The position numbers were made by a program, and so were the translations under genes. A stretch of 64,000 bases of DNA from NCBI RefSeq assembly GCF_046233715.1, contig NZ_JBJNRJ010000006.1:86946-150945 (forward strand). The letters run 5' to 3'. This stretch comes from Trujillonella humicola. GTDB taxonomy: Bacteria > Actinomycetota > Actinomycetes > Mycobacteriales > Geodermatophilaceae. Positions 31,920 to 40,757 of this stretch are shown in pieces (the first letter of the stretch is position 1; each line of letters begins with the position of its first letter). The notes beneath the pieces are model-generated. The model did not search any database. It saw only the letters and a list, made by a program, of their open reading frames with translations, and had not been told where the DNA came from.

Positions 31920-32474
31920 GTGAGCGCCGCCGCGACCGTGTTCCTCGTCGTCGGCGGGATCGGCGTCGCGCTGCTGCTCGTCTCCCTCGTCGTCGGCGAG
32001 ATCGGATCCCTGGCACTGGACGCCGACGGCGGGCCCTTCTCCCTCGAGGCGGTGGCCGCGCTGCTGGGCGGGGTCGGCTTCGGCGGCGCGGCGACGATCG
32101 CCCTTCTGCCCGAGGACGTGGCGGGGACGGCGGCCGTGCTCATCGGCCTGCTCGTCGGCCTCGCGCTGGCCGTGCCGCTGGCGTGGGTGGCGATCCGGCT
32201 CTCCCGCGCGTTCCGCGACATGCCGACGACGCCGACGCTGACCCGCCACCACCTGGCCGGCGCGCAGGGCGTCGTCGTCTCCGCCATCCCGGCCGCCGGC
32301 TACGGCGAGGTCCGGCTCGCGCTGGCCGGCCAGAGCCTCAAGTACGCCGCCCGCAGCGACGACGCGCTGCCGCCCGGCACCCCCGTCTACGTGGTCGAGG
32401 CCCTGAGCGAGACCGCCGTCCACGTCGTCTCGACCGCCCCGGACCCCCTCCCAGAAGTCGGAGAGAACCCATGA
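31920..32474 (+). CDS. NfeD-like membrane protein
   Basis: A 184-residue protein with three or four N-terminal membrane helices (VFLVVGGIGVALLLVSLVVG, AALLGGVGFGGAATIALLP, VLIGLLVGLALAVPLAWVAI) and a C-terminal OB fold (GAQGVVVSAIPAAGYGEVRL). NfeD proteins pair with flotillins in membrane organisation. GTG start with AGGAGG 3 bases upstream. The stop overlaps the flotillin ATG (ATGA). Confidence 0.88.
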   Translation: MSAAATVFLVVGGIGVALLLVSLVVGEIGSLALDADGGPFSLEAVAALLGGVGFGGAATIALLPEDVAGTAAVLIGLLVGLALAVPLAWVAIRLSRAFRDMPTTPTLTRHHLAGAQGVVVSAIPAAGYGEVRLALAGQSLKYAARSDDALPPGTPVYVVEALSETAVHVVSTAPDPLPEVGENP

Positions 32475-34012
32475 CCCTGCTGATCGCGATCGGCGGCCTC
32501 GCCGTCCTGGTCCTCGCGCTGGTGCTGTTCGTGCTCAGCCGGATCAAGGTCGCCGGGCCCAACCAGGCCTTCATCGTCACCGGTCGCCACGGGCGGGAGA
32601 TCACCGACTCCTCCGGCGTCGTCTCCCGGGACGCCTCCGGACAGAAGGTGGTCATGGGCGCCAGCGTCTTCGTGCTGCCCGTCGTGCAGAAGCTGCACAC
32701 GATGGACCTGTCCAGCCGGCGCATCCCGGTCGGGATCCGGGGGGCGGTGTCCAAGCAGGGCGTGAAGTGCGACCTCGAGGGCGTGGCGATCGTCAAGGTC
32801 GGCGGCAGCGAGGGCGCCATCCGGGCGGCGGCCCAGCGCTTCCTCAACCAGCAGGGCGGCATCGACACCTTCACCTCGGAGGTGCTGGCCGGTGCCCTGC
32901 GCTCCATCGTGGGCCGGCTGACGATCGAGGAGATCATCCGCGACCGGGCGGCCTTCGCCTCCGCCGTCGCCGAGGAGGCCGAGTCCTCCCTCACCGGCCA
33001 GGGCCTGGTCCTCGACACCTTCCAGCTGCAGGACATCCAGGCCGAGGGCACCTACCTGGCCGACCTGGGGCGGCCCGAGGCCGCGCGGGTGCTCAAGGAG
33101 GCCAGCATCGCCGAGGCCCGCGCCCGCCAGGCCGCCCAGCAGGAGCAGCTGCTCGCCGACGAGGCGATCGCGGTGGCCCAGCGGCAGCTCGCGCTGCGGC
33201 AGGCGGAGATCAGCGCCGAGACCGACGCCGCCAAGGCCAAGGCGGCCGCCGCCGGGCCGCTCGCGCAGGCCGCGCAGGACCAGGCGATCCTCAGCGAGCA
33301 GGAGAAGGTCGCCGTCCGCACCGCGGCCCTGACCGAGCGGCAGCTGGACACGCAGGTCCGCCGCCCGGCCGACGCCGAGCGCTACCGGGTCGAGCAGGAG
33401 GCCGAGGCGCGCAAGAACGCCGCGATCCTCGCCGCCGAGGCCGAGCGGCAGGCCACGATCGCCGCCGCCCAGGCCTCCGCCGAGCAGGCGAAGCTCTCCG
33501 GCGAGGGCGAGCGGGCCCGGAGGTCGGCGCTGGCCGAGGCCGAGGCGATCGAAGGCGCCAAGCGCGGTGAGGCCGAGAAGCTGCGCCGCCAGGCGATCGC
33601 CGACGCCGTCGAGCGGGAGGGCGCCGCGGAGGCCGCGGCGATCCTGGCCCGCGGGCAGGCCGAGGCCGAGGCGCTCGACGTGCGCGCCGAGGCGTTCGAG
33701 AAGTACGGCGAGGCGGCCATCCTGGAGATGCTGGTCAAGGTGCTGCCCGAGGTGGTCGGGGCCGCGGCCGCGCCGCTGTCCAGCGTCGACAAGATGACGG
33801 TCATCTCCGCCGACGGCGCGAACGCCCTCAGCCGGTCCGTGGCGTCGAACGTGGCGCAGGGCCTGCAGCTGTCCGGCGACCTGACCGGCCTGGACGTCAA
33901 CGCGCTGCTGCGCCGCCTCTCCAAGGCCCAGGACGTCGCCGACGGTGCCGGCGTCACCCGGATCCCGGTCGACGGCGGTGCCCCGGACGAGAACGGTTCC
34001 GCGCCCCGCTGA
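32471..34012 (+). CDS. Flotillin-like SPFH protein
   Basis: A 513-residue flotillin. An N-terminal membrane helix (about 3-23) is followed by the SPFH domain (AGPNQAFIVTGRHGREIT, MGASVFVLPVVQKLHTMDLS, VKCDLEGVAIVKVGG) and a long Ala/Glu/Arg coiled coil (about 200-400). The C-terminus is helical with a polar tail. Flotillins assemble on the inner face of the membrane in lipid-ordered domains. It is translationally coupled to NfeD. Confidence 0.93.
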   Translation: MTLLIAIGGLAVLVLALVLFVLSRIKVAGPNQAFIVTGRHGREITDSSGVVSRDASGQKVVMGASVFVLPVVQKLHTMDLSSRRIPVGIRGAVSKQGVKCDLEGVAIVKVGGSEGAIRAAAQRFLNQQGGIDTFTSEVLAGALRSIVGRLTIEEIIRDRAAFASAVAEEAESSLTGQGLVLDTFQLQDIQAEGTYLADLGRPEAARVLKEASIAEARARQAAQQEQLLADEAIAVAQRQLALRQAEISAETDAAKAKAAAAGPLAQAAQDQAILSEQEKVAVRTAALTERQLDTQVRRPADAERYRVEQEAEARKNAAILAAEAERQATIAAAQASAEQAKLSGEGERARRSALAEAEAIEGAKRGEAEKLRRQAIADAVEREGAAEAAAILARGQAEAEALDVRAEAFEKYGEAAILEMLVKVLPEVVGAAAAPLSSVDKMTVISADGANALSRSVASNVAQGLQLSGDLTGLDVNALLRRLSKAQDVADGAGVTRIPVDGGAPDENGSAPR

Positions 34013-34017
34013 CCCCT

Positions 34018-34039
34018 CGCCGGAATGGCCACTTCGGCG
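34018..34039. terminator. Post-stop palindrome, family 2, copy 1
   Basis: A 22-base near-palindrome, CGCCGGAATGG/CCACTTCGGCG, starts 5 bases after the flotillin stop. Its core is the same as the one in 59953-59988. Confidence 0.6.
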
Positions 34040-34075
34040 GTCACCGGTGACGGCGGGCGACCACCCCGGTGCCGC

Positions 34076-34250
34076 CGCCGGGGGCCCGGGGGGGGGGGGG
34101 GGGGGGGGGGGCCCGGGCCCGGCGGGGGGGCGTCGGGGGGGCAGGNNNNNNNNNNCCGCGGGGCGCGCGGCCCACCCCCGCGGGCCCCGCCCGGGGGCCC
34201 CCGCCCCCCCCGGCCCCGCCCCCCCCCGGCGCCCGCAGCGCGGCACTGCC
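34076..34250. other. Assembly gap: 10 N flanked by homopolymer artefacts
   Basis: Ten N lie at 34146-34155, with G-homopolymer runs before (from 34088) and C/G-rich low-complexity sequence after. The sequence is not reliable, and the true distance between flotillin and helicase genes is unknown. Open frames crossing it are not real. Confidence 0.9.
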
Positions 34251-34282
34251 GGGGCACGGCGGAGCCCGGGCGGGGCGGCCGG

Positions 34283-36013
34283 TCAGGCCTCGGTGAGCGC
34301 GGTGCCGGGCAGCCAGTCGGCGTCGAGCAGCTCGGCGATCTCCTGCAGCGACGCGGTGTCCGCGCCCGCCGTGGAGCCGCTGACCGCGAGCCGCTCGACC
34401 ATGACCCGGGCGACCTGCTCCTCGACGGTGTCCTCGGCGAAGGCGACCCGCCACGGCGAGGACTGCCCGTCCCGGTGGGTGCGGCCGGTGACCTGGCGGG
34501 CCTGGATGCCGGAGAACCGCGGCTGGTGGAACAGCCCGACCCGCGGGGTCGCCGTGGCGGACGTGCCGCCGGGCAGCAGCTCCCCGGCGTGCAGGCTGAT
34601 CGACGCCGTCACGGTGAACACGCAGACCGGGGCCGCGCCGGTCTGGAAGCGCAGCCGCTCGGCCTCGACGTCGAACCGGTCGCGCCCGTAGATGCCGGCG
34701 ACGGCGACCCCGGCGTCCTGCAGCGCCTCCCGGATCGGGTCGGCTGCGGTCTCGACGAACTCGACGGACACGGCCACCTGCCGCTCGGCCTCGACCTGGG
34801 CGCGCACCCAGTCGACGGTCGCCGGCACCCGGATGAGCCCGGCCTTCTGCCGGAACCGCAGCAGGGCGGCGCGGCCACGGGCGGTCTGCCGGCTCCGGCG
34901 GGCCAGCTGCATCTCGGCCCGGAACTCGTGCCACTCGGCCTCGTAGCTCGCCCGCTCGGCCGGGCTCAGCGCCACCGCCGTGCCGCTGACGGTCACCGGC
35001 CCCCACGGCGCCGAGCGGTGCAGCGCGGCGGGCGGGTCGCCGGCGGTCAGCCACTCCTGGAGCCGGTCGAGGTCGGCGCGGCGCTCCTCGGCGTCCTCGG
35101 TCCAGGTCCAGCCGTAGCGGCCGCGTTCCACGTGGAACCCGTGCTCGGCGAGCCGCGCGGGGAGGTCGGCCCACGCGCGCAGCGGCTCACCGGCCCGCGC
35201 GGCGAACTGCGGGGCCAGGTAGGGCAGCTCGAGCGGGGTGTGCGCCGGGGTGGCGGTCGCGGCGACGACGAACGGGGCGTCCTTCGCACGGGCCGCGCCG
35301 GAGACCGCCTTCCAGTGCCTCCACCGCTGGGTGGTCGTGTGCCGGACCATGTGCGCCTCGTCGCCGATGACGACGTCGAACGGCGGCGCCGTCTTCAGCA
35401 GCGCCGACACCTTCGCCAGCCGGTCCCAGGTCGTGACGCACCAGCGCAGCCCGCCGTCGCCGAAGCCGGCGATCGAGCGGCTCCAGTGCGGGATGGTGAT
35501 GGCGGCCGGGCGGTCGGCGACGACGAGGACCCGGTCCCCGCCGCGCAGCTCGCAGATCTCCCGCGCGGCCATGATCGCCGTCCCGGTCTTGCCGACGCCG
35601 GGGTCGTCGCCGAGCAGGAACACCCGGTGCCCGGCCGCGGCGCTCGCCACGACCGCCTCGGCGCCGGTGCACTGCTCCTCGCGCGGCTCCAGCGACGTTC
35701 CCGGCGGCAGCGGCCGGGGCTCCTCGTTGAGCTCGTCCTCCAGGAACCGCTCGAGCGTGTACGGCGGCGGGTCGTAGGGCGCCAGGGGCGGTGGCAGCGC
35801 GCGGCCCACGTACACGTGCGCCTGCAGTCCGGGGTGCCACACCGCCCCCGGCGCCGGGGCGCGGAACGGGACGGCGAGCACCCACACCCGCTCGCCCGGG
35901 CCGGCGGTGGGCAGATCGGGTGCGGGCTGCCGGCGGGCGGGTGCCCGCCGCCTCGGGGCGGTGCGGGTCGTGCCGCCCGCTCGGGTGGTGGTCCGGCGGC
36001 GCCGTGCGGGCAT
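34283..36013 (-). CDS. SNF2-like superfamily 2 helicase
   Basis: A 576-residue ATPase with the two RecA-like halves of SNF2 proteins: Walker A FLLGDDPGVGKTGTA, DEAH-type box VVIGDEAHMVRHTTTQ, motif III VVAATATPAHTP, and motif VI QARQVTGRTHRDGQSSP. It lacks the accessory domains of RapA or restriction subunits. An N-terminal Arg-rich tail (residues 1-30) is probably for nucleic acid contact. The sequence ends close to an assembly gap. Similar short SNF2 helicases are found in actinobacteriophages and in defence islands, but no other phage or defence gene is visible here. Confidence 0.82.
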   Translation of the reverse strand: MPARRRRTTTRAGGTTRTAPRRRAPARRQPAPDLPTAGPGERVWVLAVPFRAPAPGAVWHPGLQAHVYVGRALPPPLAPYDPPPYTLERFLEDELNEEPRPLPPGTSLEPREEQCTGAEAVVASAAAGHRVFLLGDDPGVGKTGTAIMAAREICELRGGDRVLVVADRPAAITIPHWSRSIAGFGDGGLRWCVTTWDRLAKVSALLKTAPPFDVVIGDEAHMVRHTTTQRWRHWKAVSGAARAKDAPFVVAATATPAHTPLELPYLAPQFAARAGEPLRAWADLPARLAEHGFHVERGRYGWTWTEDAEERRADLDRLQEWLTAGDPPAALHRSAPWGPVTVSGTAVALSPAERASYEAEWHEFRAEMQLARRSRQTARGRAALLRFRQKAGLIRVPATVDWVRAQVEAERQVAVSVEFVETAADPIREALQDAGVAVAGIYGRDRFDVEAERLRFQTGAAPVCVFTVTASISLHAGELLPGGTSATATPRVGLFHQPRFSGIQARQVTGRTHRDGQSSPWRVAFAEDTVEEQVARVMVERLAVSGSTAGADTASLQEIAELLDADWLPGTALTEA

Positions 36014-36084
36014 GGGTGCTCCCCCTCGTGGTCCGGCGGACGACGGTAGGCGGACGCCTCCCCGCGATCTGGTGGAATCGCCGG

Positions 36085-36930
36085 GTGGACGTCGACCCGG
36101 AGGAACGGCTGCACGCGCGCACGGTCGGGGACGCCGGCCCGCGGGTGGCCTTCGTGCACGGGCTGTTCGGCCAGGGCCGGAACTGGACGACGATCGCCAA
36201 GGGCCTCGCCGACGGGCACCGGGTGACCCTGCTGGACCTGCCCAACCACGGGCACTCGCCGTGGACCGACCGGGTCGACTACCTCGACATGGCCGGGCTG
36301 GTGGCCGCCGAGATGGAGTCGTTCGGCGAGCCGGTGACGCTGGTGGGCCACTCGATGGGCGGCAAGGTGGCCATGCAGCTGGCGCTGCGCCGGCCGGAGC
36401 TGCTGCGGGCGCTCGTGGTCGTCGACATCGCCCCGGTCGAGTACCCGGTCTCGGGCGGGCGCACCGACGACCCCGACGAGGAGGCCTCTCCCTTCGCGGC
36501 GTTCATCGCCGCGATGCGGGCCGTCGACCTGGACGGGCTCGAGACCCGCGACGAGGCCGACGCGGCGCTGCGCGAGGCGGTGCCCAGCCCGATGGTGCGC
36601 TCGTTCCTCCTGCAGTCGCTGGTGCGGGGCGGGTCCGGGCCGGACGGCGGCTGGCGGTGGCGGCTCAACCTGGACCTGCTCGGCCGCGACCTCGAGGAGC
36701 TGCGCGGCTTCCCCGAACCACCGCCCGGCGCGACCTACGAGGGTCCGGTGCTCTGGGTGGCCGGCGCGACCAGCCACTACGTGCTGCCGGAGGACCGCGC
36801 GCGCATGCACGAGCTCTTCCCCCGCACCCGGCTGGTGCGGATCAGGGACGCCGGGCACTGGGTGCACTCCGAGCAGCCCGAGGTCTTCCTGGAGACCCTG
36901 CGGAGGTTCCTGGCCTCCGTCGAGGACTGA
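36085..36930 (+). CDS. Alpha/beta fold hydrolase
   Basis: A 281-residue esterase-like hydrolase. It has VAFVHGLFGQGRNWTTIAKG, LLDLPNHGHSPW, LVGHSMGGKVAMQLALRRPE (nucleophile G-H-S-M-G near residue 92) and the terminal His in RDAGHWVHSEQPE. It resembles YbfF-type thioesterases. GTG start at 36085, no clear ribosome site. It diverges from the helicase with 71 bases between. Confidence 0.87.
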   Translation: MDVDPEERLHARTVGDAGPRVAFVHGLFGQGRNWTTIAKGLADGHRVTLLDLPNHGHSPWTDRVDYLDMAGLVAAEMESFGEPVTLVGHSMGGKVAMQLALRRPELLRALVVVDIAPVEYPVSGGRTDDPDEEASPFAAFIAAMRAVDLDGLETRDEADAALREAVPSPMVRSFLLQSLVRGGSGPDGGWRWRLNLDLLGRDLEELRGFPEPPPGATYEGPVLWVAGATSHYVLPEDRARMHELFPRTRLVRIRDAGHWVHSEQPEVFLETLRRFLASVED

Positions 36931-36933
36931 GCC

Positions 36934-37167
36934 TCAGCCCGCCACGCGGGCGCACTCCGCGCACCGGGCCGCGTCGGGGACGTCGAGCCAGTCCCGGTCC
37001 GCGGAGACCTCGACCAGCAGGCCGCACTCGGAGGCGGTCAGCCCGTCGACCACGGGCCGCGAGACGGCGTGCCGCGGGCCGGGCGCGGTCGCCGTGGACC
37101 CCTCGGTGCCGGCGGCCGAGGCCACCGCGTACAGGCGGGAGGTGGTCGCGTAGAGGCTCGCCGTCAT
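36934..37167 (-). CDS. Small hypothetical protein with Cys pair
   Basis: A 77-residue open frame with ASECGLLVEVSADRDWLDVP and ARCAECARVAG at the C-terminus, which suggests a small metal site. Start ATG 37167 is tentative; an in-frame ATG at 37191 also exists and neither has a clear ribosome site. It is convergent with the hydrolase (3 bases apart). Confidence 0.5.
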   Translation of the reverse strand: MTASLYATTSRLYAVASAAGTEGSTATAPGPRHAVSRPVVDGLTASECGLLVEVSADRDWLDVPDAARCAECARVAG

Positions 37168-37313
37168 GCACCCAGCATCGGACGTGGACATGACGAAGCG
37201 ATGACGGCGACCGGACCGTTCGCCGACTCCTCGTCGCACGGGCACCGGCGACCGGGGCGGTAGGCGGATCCCGACCCCTGGAGCCGGCCGCCGGTCGCTG
37301 CCATCCTGGGGCG

Positions 37314-38183
37314 GTGACCAGCGAGTTCGTCGTGCACCGGCCGGCCGGGCTGCTGCGCGGGCCGGTCGCCGCCGCTGTCGGCTACGGCCAGGTCGGCCTC
37401 GAGCCGGGGGTCCACCGCGGGCTCCCCTCCCCCACGCTCACGCTGGTCGTCACCCTCGGCGACCCGCTGGAGCTCGTCGCCCACCCCGACCCCGCGCAGG
37501 CCCCGGGCCGGTACGACGCGCTGGTGGGTGGCCTGCACACGGCTCCTGCGCTCATCGCCCACCCGGGCCGGCAGGCCGGCCTCCAGCTGGGCCTGGACCC
37601 GCTCGGCGCCCGCCGGCTGCTCGGCGTCCCCGCCGGCGAGCTGGCGTCGCTGGACTGCGCTCTCGCCGAGGTCCTGGGCGGCGCCGCCGACGAGCTGGTG
37701 GAGCGGGTCCGCGAGGCCGGCAGCTGGCCGGCGCGGTTCGCGGCGGCCGACGGCGTCCTCACCCGTGCGGTCCTGTCCCGGGCCGCCCGGGTCCGCCCGG
37801 ACCCGCCGGCCGAGGTGGGCGAGGCCTGGCGGCTGACCCTGGCGTCGGGCGGGCGGCTGCGGGTGGCCGAGCTCGCCCGGCGGGTCGGGTGGTCGCAGCG
37901 GCACCTCACCGCCCGCTTCCGGGCCGAGACCGGCCTGGGGCCCAAGGAGGCGGCGCGGGTGGTCCGCTTCGACCGCGCGCGGCGCGCGCTGGCCCGCCGG
38001 GTCGCGGCCGGCGCCCCGCCGGACCTCGCCGGGCTCGCCGCCGCGGCCGGCTACGCCGACCAGTCGCACCTCACCCGCGACTGGCGGGCGTTCAGCGGGC
38101 TCTCCCCGCTGCGCTGGCTGGACGCGGAGTTCGGATTCGTCCAAGACGGCGGGGTCGTCCCCGCGGCAGGGTCGGCGGCATGA
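37314..38183 (+). CDS. AraC family transcriptional regulator
   Basis: A 289-residue regulator. The N-terminal part (about 1-155) is a cupin-like ligand region, and the C-terminal AraC domain has two helix-turn-helices: RVAELARRVGWSQRHLTARF and AAAAGYADQSHLTRDWRAFS. GTG start, with no ribosome site. The stop overlaps the ATG of the VOC gene, so regulator, VOC and MmcQ-like proteins form a three-gene operon. Confidence 0.88.
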   Translation: MTSEFVVHRPAGLLRGPVAAAVGYGQVGLEPGVHRGLPSPTLTLVVTLGDPLELVAHPDPAQAPGRYDALVGGLHTAPALIAHPGRQAGLQLGLDPLGARRLLGVPAGELASLDCALAEVLGGAADELVERVREAGSWPARFAAADGVLTRAVLSRAARVRPDPPAEVGEAWRLTLASGGRLRVAELARRVGWSQRHLTARFRAETGLGPKEAARVVRFDRARRALARRVAAGAPPDLAGLAAAAGYADQSHLTRDWRAFSGLSPLRWLDAEFGFVQDGGVVPAAGSAA

Positions 38184-38587
38184 CCGCACCGCAGAACACC
38201 CCGTCCCCCACCGTCTGGCCCGCCTTCCGCGCCAGCGACGCCCCCGCCCTGATCCGCTGGCTGGTCGACGTCCTCGGTTTCGAGGAGACGCTCGTCGTCC
38301 GCGACGGCGACCTGGTGACCCACGCCGAGCTCGCCTGGCCGCCCGGCGGCGGGGTGATGCTCGGCTCGGCCCGGGACGACGGCGGCTGGGACGTGAAGCC
38401 CGGCGTGAGCGGCGCCTACCTGGTGACCGACGACGTCGAGGCGGTCTGGGCGCGGGTGCAGGCCGCCGGCGCCGACGTCCTGCGCCCGCTGCAGTCCCCG
38501 CCGTACGGCGGGCTCGAGTTCTCCGTGCGCGACCCCGAGGGCAACAGCTGGAGCGTCGGCAGCTACCGGGGCGAGCCGCGGCGGTGA
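38180..38587 (+). CDS. VOC superfamily (glyoxalase-like) protein
   Basis: A 135-residue protein with the two beta-alpha-beta-beta-beta units of the VOC family (VWPAFRASDAPALIRWLVDV, LGFEETLVVRDGD; GAYLVTDDVEAVWARVQAAG, LEFSVRDPEGNSWSVGSY). Glu and His metal ligands are only partly present, so a resistance or binding role is possible. It is linked to the AraC gene by an ATGA overlap. Confidence 0.85.
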   Translation: MTAPQNTPSPTVWPAFRASDAPALIRWLVDVLGFEETLVVRDGDLVTHAELAWPPGGGVMLGSARDDGGWDVKPGVSGAYLVTDDVEAVWARVQAAGADVLRPLQSPPYGGLEFSVRDPEGNSWSVGSYRGEPRR

Positions 38588-38913
38588 CCCCCGACGACGT
38601 CCGTGCGATCGCCCTCGGCCTCCCGGAGGTGACCGAGGGCGACCACCACGGCCGCCGCGCCTTCCGGCTGGGGACGCGGGTGCTCGCCACGCAGTGGACC
38701 GGCACGCAGCTGAACGTGCTGGTCGACGAGTCCACCGCGCGGGCCGCCGAGGGCGGGCCGTGCGAGCTGCTGTGGTGGGGCAGGACGCTGTCCGGCGTCC
38801 GCGTGGACCTCACCGCGGCGACGCCGGACCTGGTCGCGGACCTGCTCGAGGAGGCCTGGGCCCGCCGTGCCCCCGCCCGGCTGCTGCGGGAGCGGGGCCC
38901 GGGTCGCCGCTGA
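38584..38913 (+). CDS. MmcQ/YjbR family DNA-binding-like protein
   Basis: A 109-residue protein of the MmcQ/YjbR type (VRAIALGLPEVTEGDHHGRR, FRLGTRVLATQW, DLVADLLEEAWARRAPARLL). The fold resembles a double-stranded DNA-binding domain, but the role is unknown. The GTG overlaps the VOC stop. Confidence 0.85.
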   Translation: MTPDDVRAIALGLPEVTEGDHHGRRAFRLGTRVLATQWTGTQLNVLVDESTARAAEGGPCELLWWGRTLSGVRVDLTAATPDLVADLLEEAWARRAPARLLRERGPGRR

Positions 38914-38939
38914 CCGGGCCGGGGCGCGAGGATCGGCGC

Positions 38940-40574
38940 ATGAGCGACGTCCGTGCCGGTCAGCCCGCCCAGCCCAGCGACCTGGTCGACGTCGCGTCCC
39001 TGGTCACCGCCTACTACACGCTGCGGCCGGACCCGGCCGAGCCGGCGCAGCAGGTGGCCTTCGGGACGTCGGGGCACCGCGGCTCGGCGTTCGACGTGGC
39101 GTTCAACGAGGCGCACATCCTGGCCACCACGCAGGCGATCTGCGAGTACCGCGCCGCCCACGGGGTCGACGGGCCGCTGTTCCTGGGCCGCGACACGCAC
39201 GCGCTCAGCGAGCCGGCGTGGGCCAGCGCGCTGGAGGTGCTCGCCGCCAACGACGTGACCGTCCTCGTCGACGCCGCAGGCCGGTACACACCCACCCCGG
39301 CGGTGAGCCACGCGATCCTGCGGGCGAACCGGGACAGCCCGGCGCACCGCGCCGACGGCATCGTCGTCACCCCGTCGCACAACCCGCCCCGGGACGGCGG
39401 CTTCAAGTACAACCCGCCGCACGGTGGCCCGGCCGACTCCGACGCCACGAAGGCGATCGCCGACCGCGCGAACGAGCTGCTGCGCGCCGGGCTCGACGGC
39501 GTGCGCCGGATCCCCTTCCCACGGGCCCGCGCCGCGGCGCAGCCGTACGACTACCTCGGCACCTACGTCGACGACCTCCCGCAGGTGCTCGACCTCGACG
39601 CCGTCCGCGACGCGGGGGTGCGCATCGGCGCCGACCCGCTGGGCGGGGCATCGGTCGACTACTGGGCGGCGATCGCCGAGCGGCACCGGCTCGACCTCGC
39701 CGTCGTCAACCCGCTGGTCGACCCCACCTGGCGGTTCATGACGCTGGACTGGGACGGCAGGATCCGGATGGACTGCTCGTCGCCGTCGGCGATGGCCTCG
39801 CTGATCGACAAGCGCGGGCAGTACGCGATCGCCACCGGAAACGACGCCGACGCCGACCGGCACGGCATCGTCACCCCCGACGGCGGCCTGATGAACCCCA
39901 ACCACTTCCTCGCCGTCGCCATCTCCTACCTGTTCGCCCACCGCGAGGGCTGGGGAGCGGACGTGGCCGTCGGCAAGACGCTGGTGTCCTCCTCGCTGAT
40001 CGACCGGGTCGTCGCGGATCTCGGGCGGCGGCTGGTGGAGGTGCCGGTCGGGTTCAAGTGGTTCGTGCCCGGTCTGCTCGACGGGACGGTCGGGTTCGGC
40101 GGCGAGGAGTCGGCCGGGGCGTCCTTCCTGCGCCGCGACGGCGGGGTGTGGACGACGGACAAGGACGGGATCCTGCTCGCGCTGCTGGCGTCGGAGATGC
40201 AGGCGGTGACCGGCCGCTCGCCCTCCCAGCTGCACGGCGAGCTGACCGCGCGGTACGGGGAGTCGGCGTACGCGCGGGTGGACGCCCCCGCGACCCGGGA
40301 GCAGAAGGCGGCCCTCGGCAAGCTGTCGCCCGACGCCGTCCGCGCCGCCGAGCTGGCCGGCGAGCCGATCACGGCCAAGCTGACCCGCGCGCCGGGCAAC
40401 GACGCCGCGATCGGCGGGCTGAAGGTGGTCACGGAGAACGCCTGGTTCGCCGCCCGGCCGTCGGGCACCGAGGACGTCTACAAGGTCTATGCCGAGTCCT
40501 TCCGCGGACCCGAGCACCTGGTGCGGGTGCAGGAGGAGGCCCGCGAGGTGGTCACCGCCGCCCTCGGGGGCTGA
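38940..40574 (+). CDS. pgm: Phosphoglucomutase (alpha-D-glucose phosphate specific)
   Basis: A 544-residue enzyme that interconverts glucose 1- and 6-phosphate, feeding glycogen, trehalose and cell-wall sugars. The active-site Ser loop is VVTPSHNPPRDGGFK, the metal-binding loop is GNDADADRHGIV, the sugar loop is GFGGEESAGASF and the phosphate loop is RPSGTEDVYKVY. The N-terminus has AFGTSGHRGSAFD. It is of the usual 540-560 residue type. A GCGCGAGG ribosome-like sequence precedes the ATG. Confidence 0.96.
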   Translation: MSDVRAGQPAQPSDLVDVASLVTAYYTLRPDPAEPAQQVAFGTSGHRGSAFDVAFNEAHILATTQAICEYRAAHGVDGPLFLGRDTHALSEPAWASALEVLAANDVTVLVDAAGRYTPTPAVSHAILRANRDSPAHRADGIVVTPSHNPPRDGGFKYNPPHGGPADSDATKAIADRANELLRAGLDGVRRIPFPRARAAAQPYDYLGTYVDDLPQVLDLDAVRDAGVRIGADPLGGASVDYWAAIAERHRLDLAVVNPLVDPTWRFMTLDWDGRIRMDCSSPSAMASLIDKRGQYAIATGNDADADRHGIVTPDGGLMNPNHFLAVAISYLFAHREGWGADVAVGKTLVSSSLIDRVVADLGRRLVEVPVGFKWFVPGLLDGTVGFGGEESAGASFLRRDGGVWTTDKDGILLALLASEMQAVTGRSPSQLHGELTARYGESAYARVDAPATREQKAALGKLSPDAVRAAELAGEPITAKLTRAPGNDAAIGGLKVVTENAWFAARPSGTEDVYKVYAESFRGPEHLVRVQEEAREVVTAALGG

Positions 40575-40757
40575 GCCCGCCCCGGGTGCCGGGGACGCCG
40601 CCTCCGCCGTGATCGTGGAACCGTCACCGCTCCCGCGGGCGCGTCGGTGCGTGTCGACGGCGCGACGCCCGTGATCACGGCCGGGGGCTCACCGCTTCGG
40701 GGGGACCGGAGCGTCGGAGGCGGAGGTGGGCAGGCCCGTGCCGCAGACTCCTCGGCG

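Noticed and set aside
30365..34012. 1215-residue plus-strand frame ending in flotillin
   Set aside because: Only the part from ATG 32471 is flotillin; upstream it is antisense to dinB and overlaps NfeD in another frame.
34025..36049. Open frames running through the N run
   Set aside because: They depend on the artefactual homopolymer sequence and are antisense to the SNF2-like helicase.
37164..40517. 1117-residue minus-strand open frame
   Set aside because: It runs opposite four well-supported genes (AraC, VOC, MmcQ, phosphoglucomutase); no recognisable domain.
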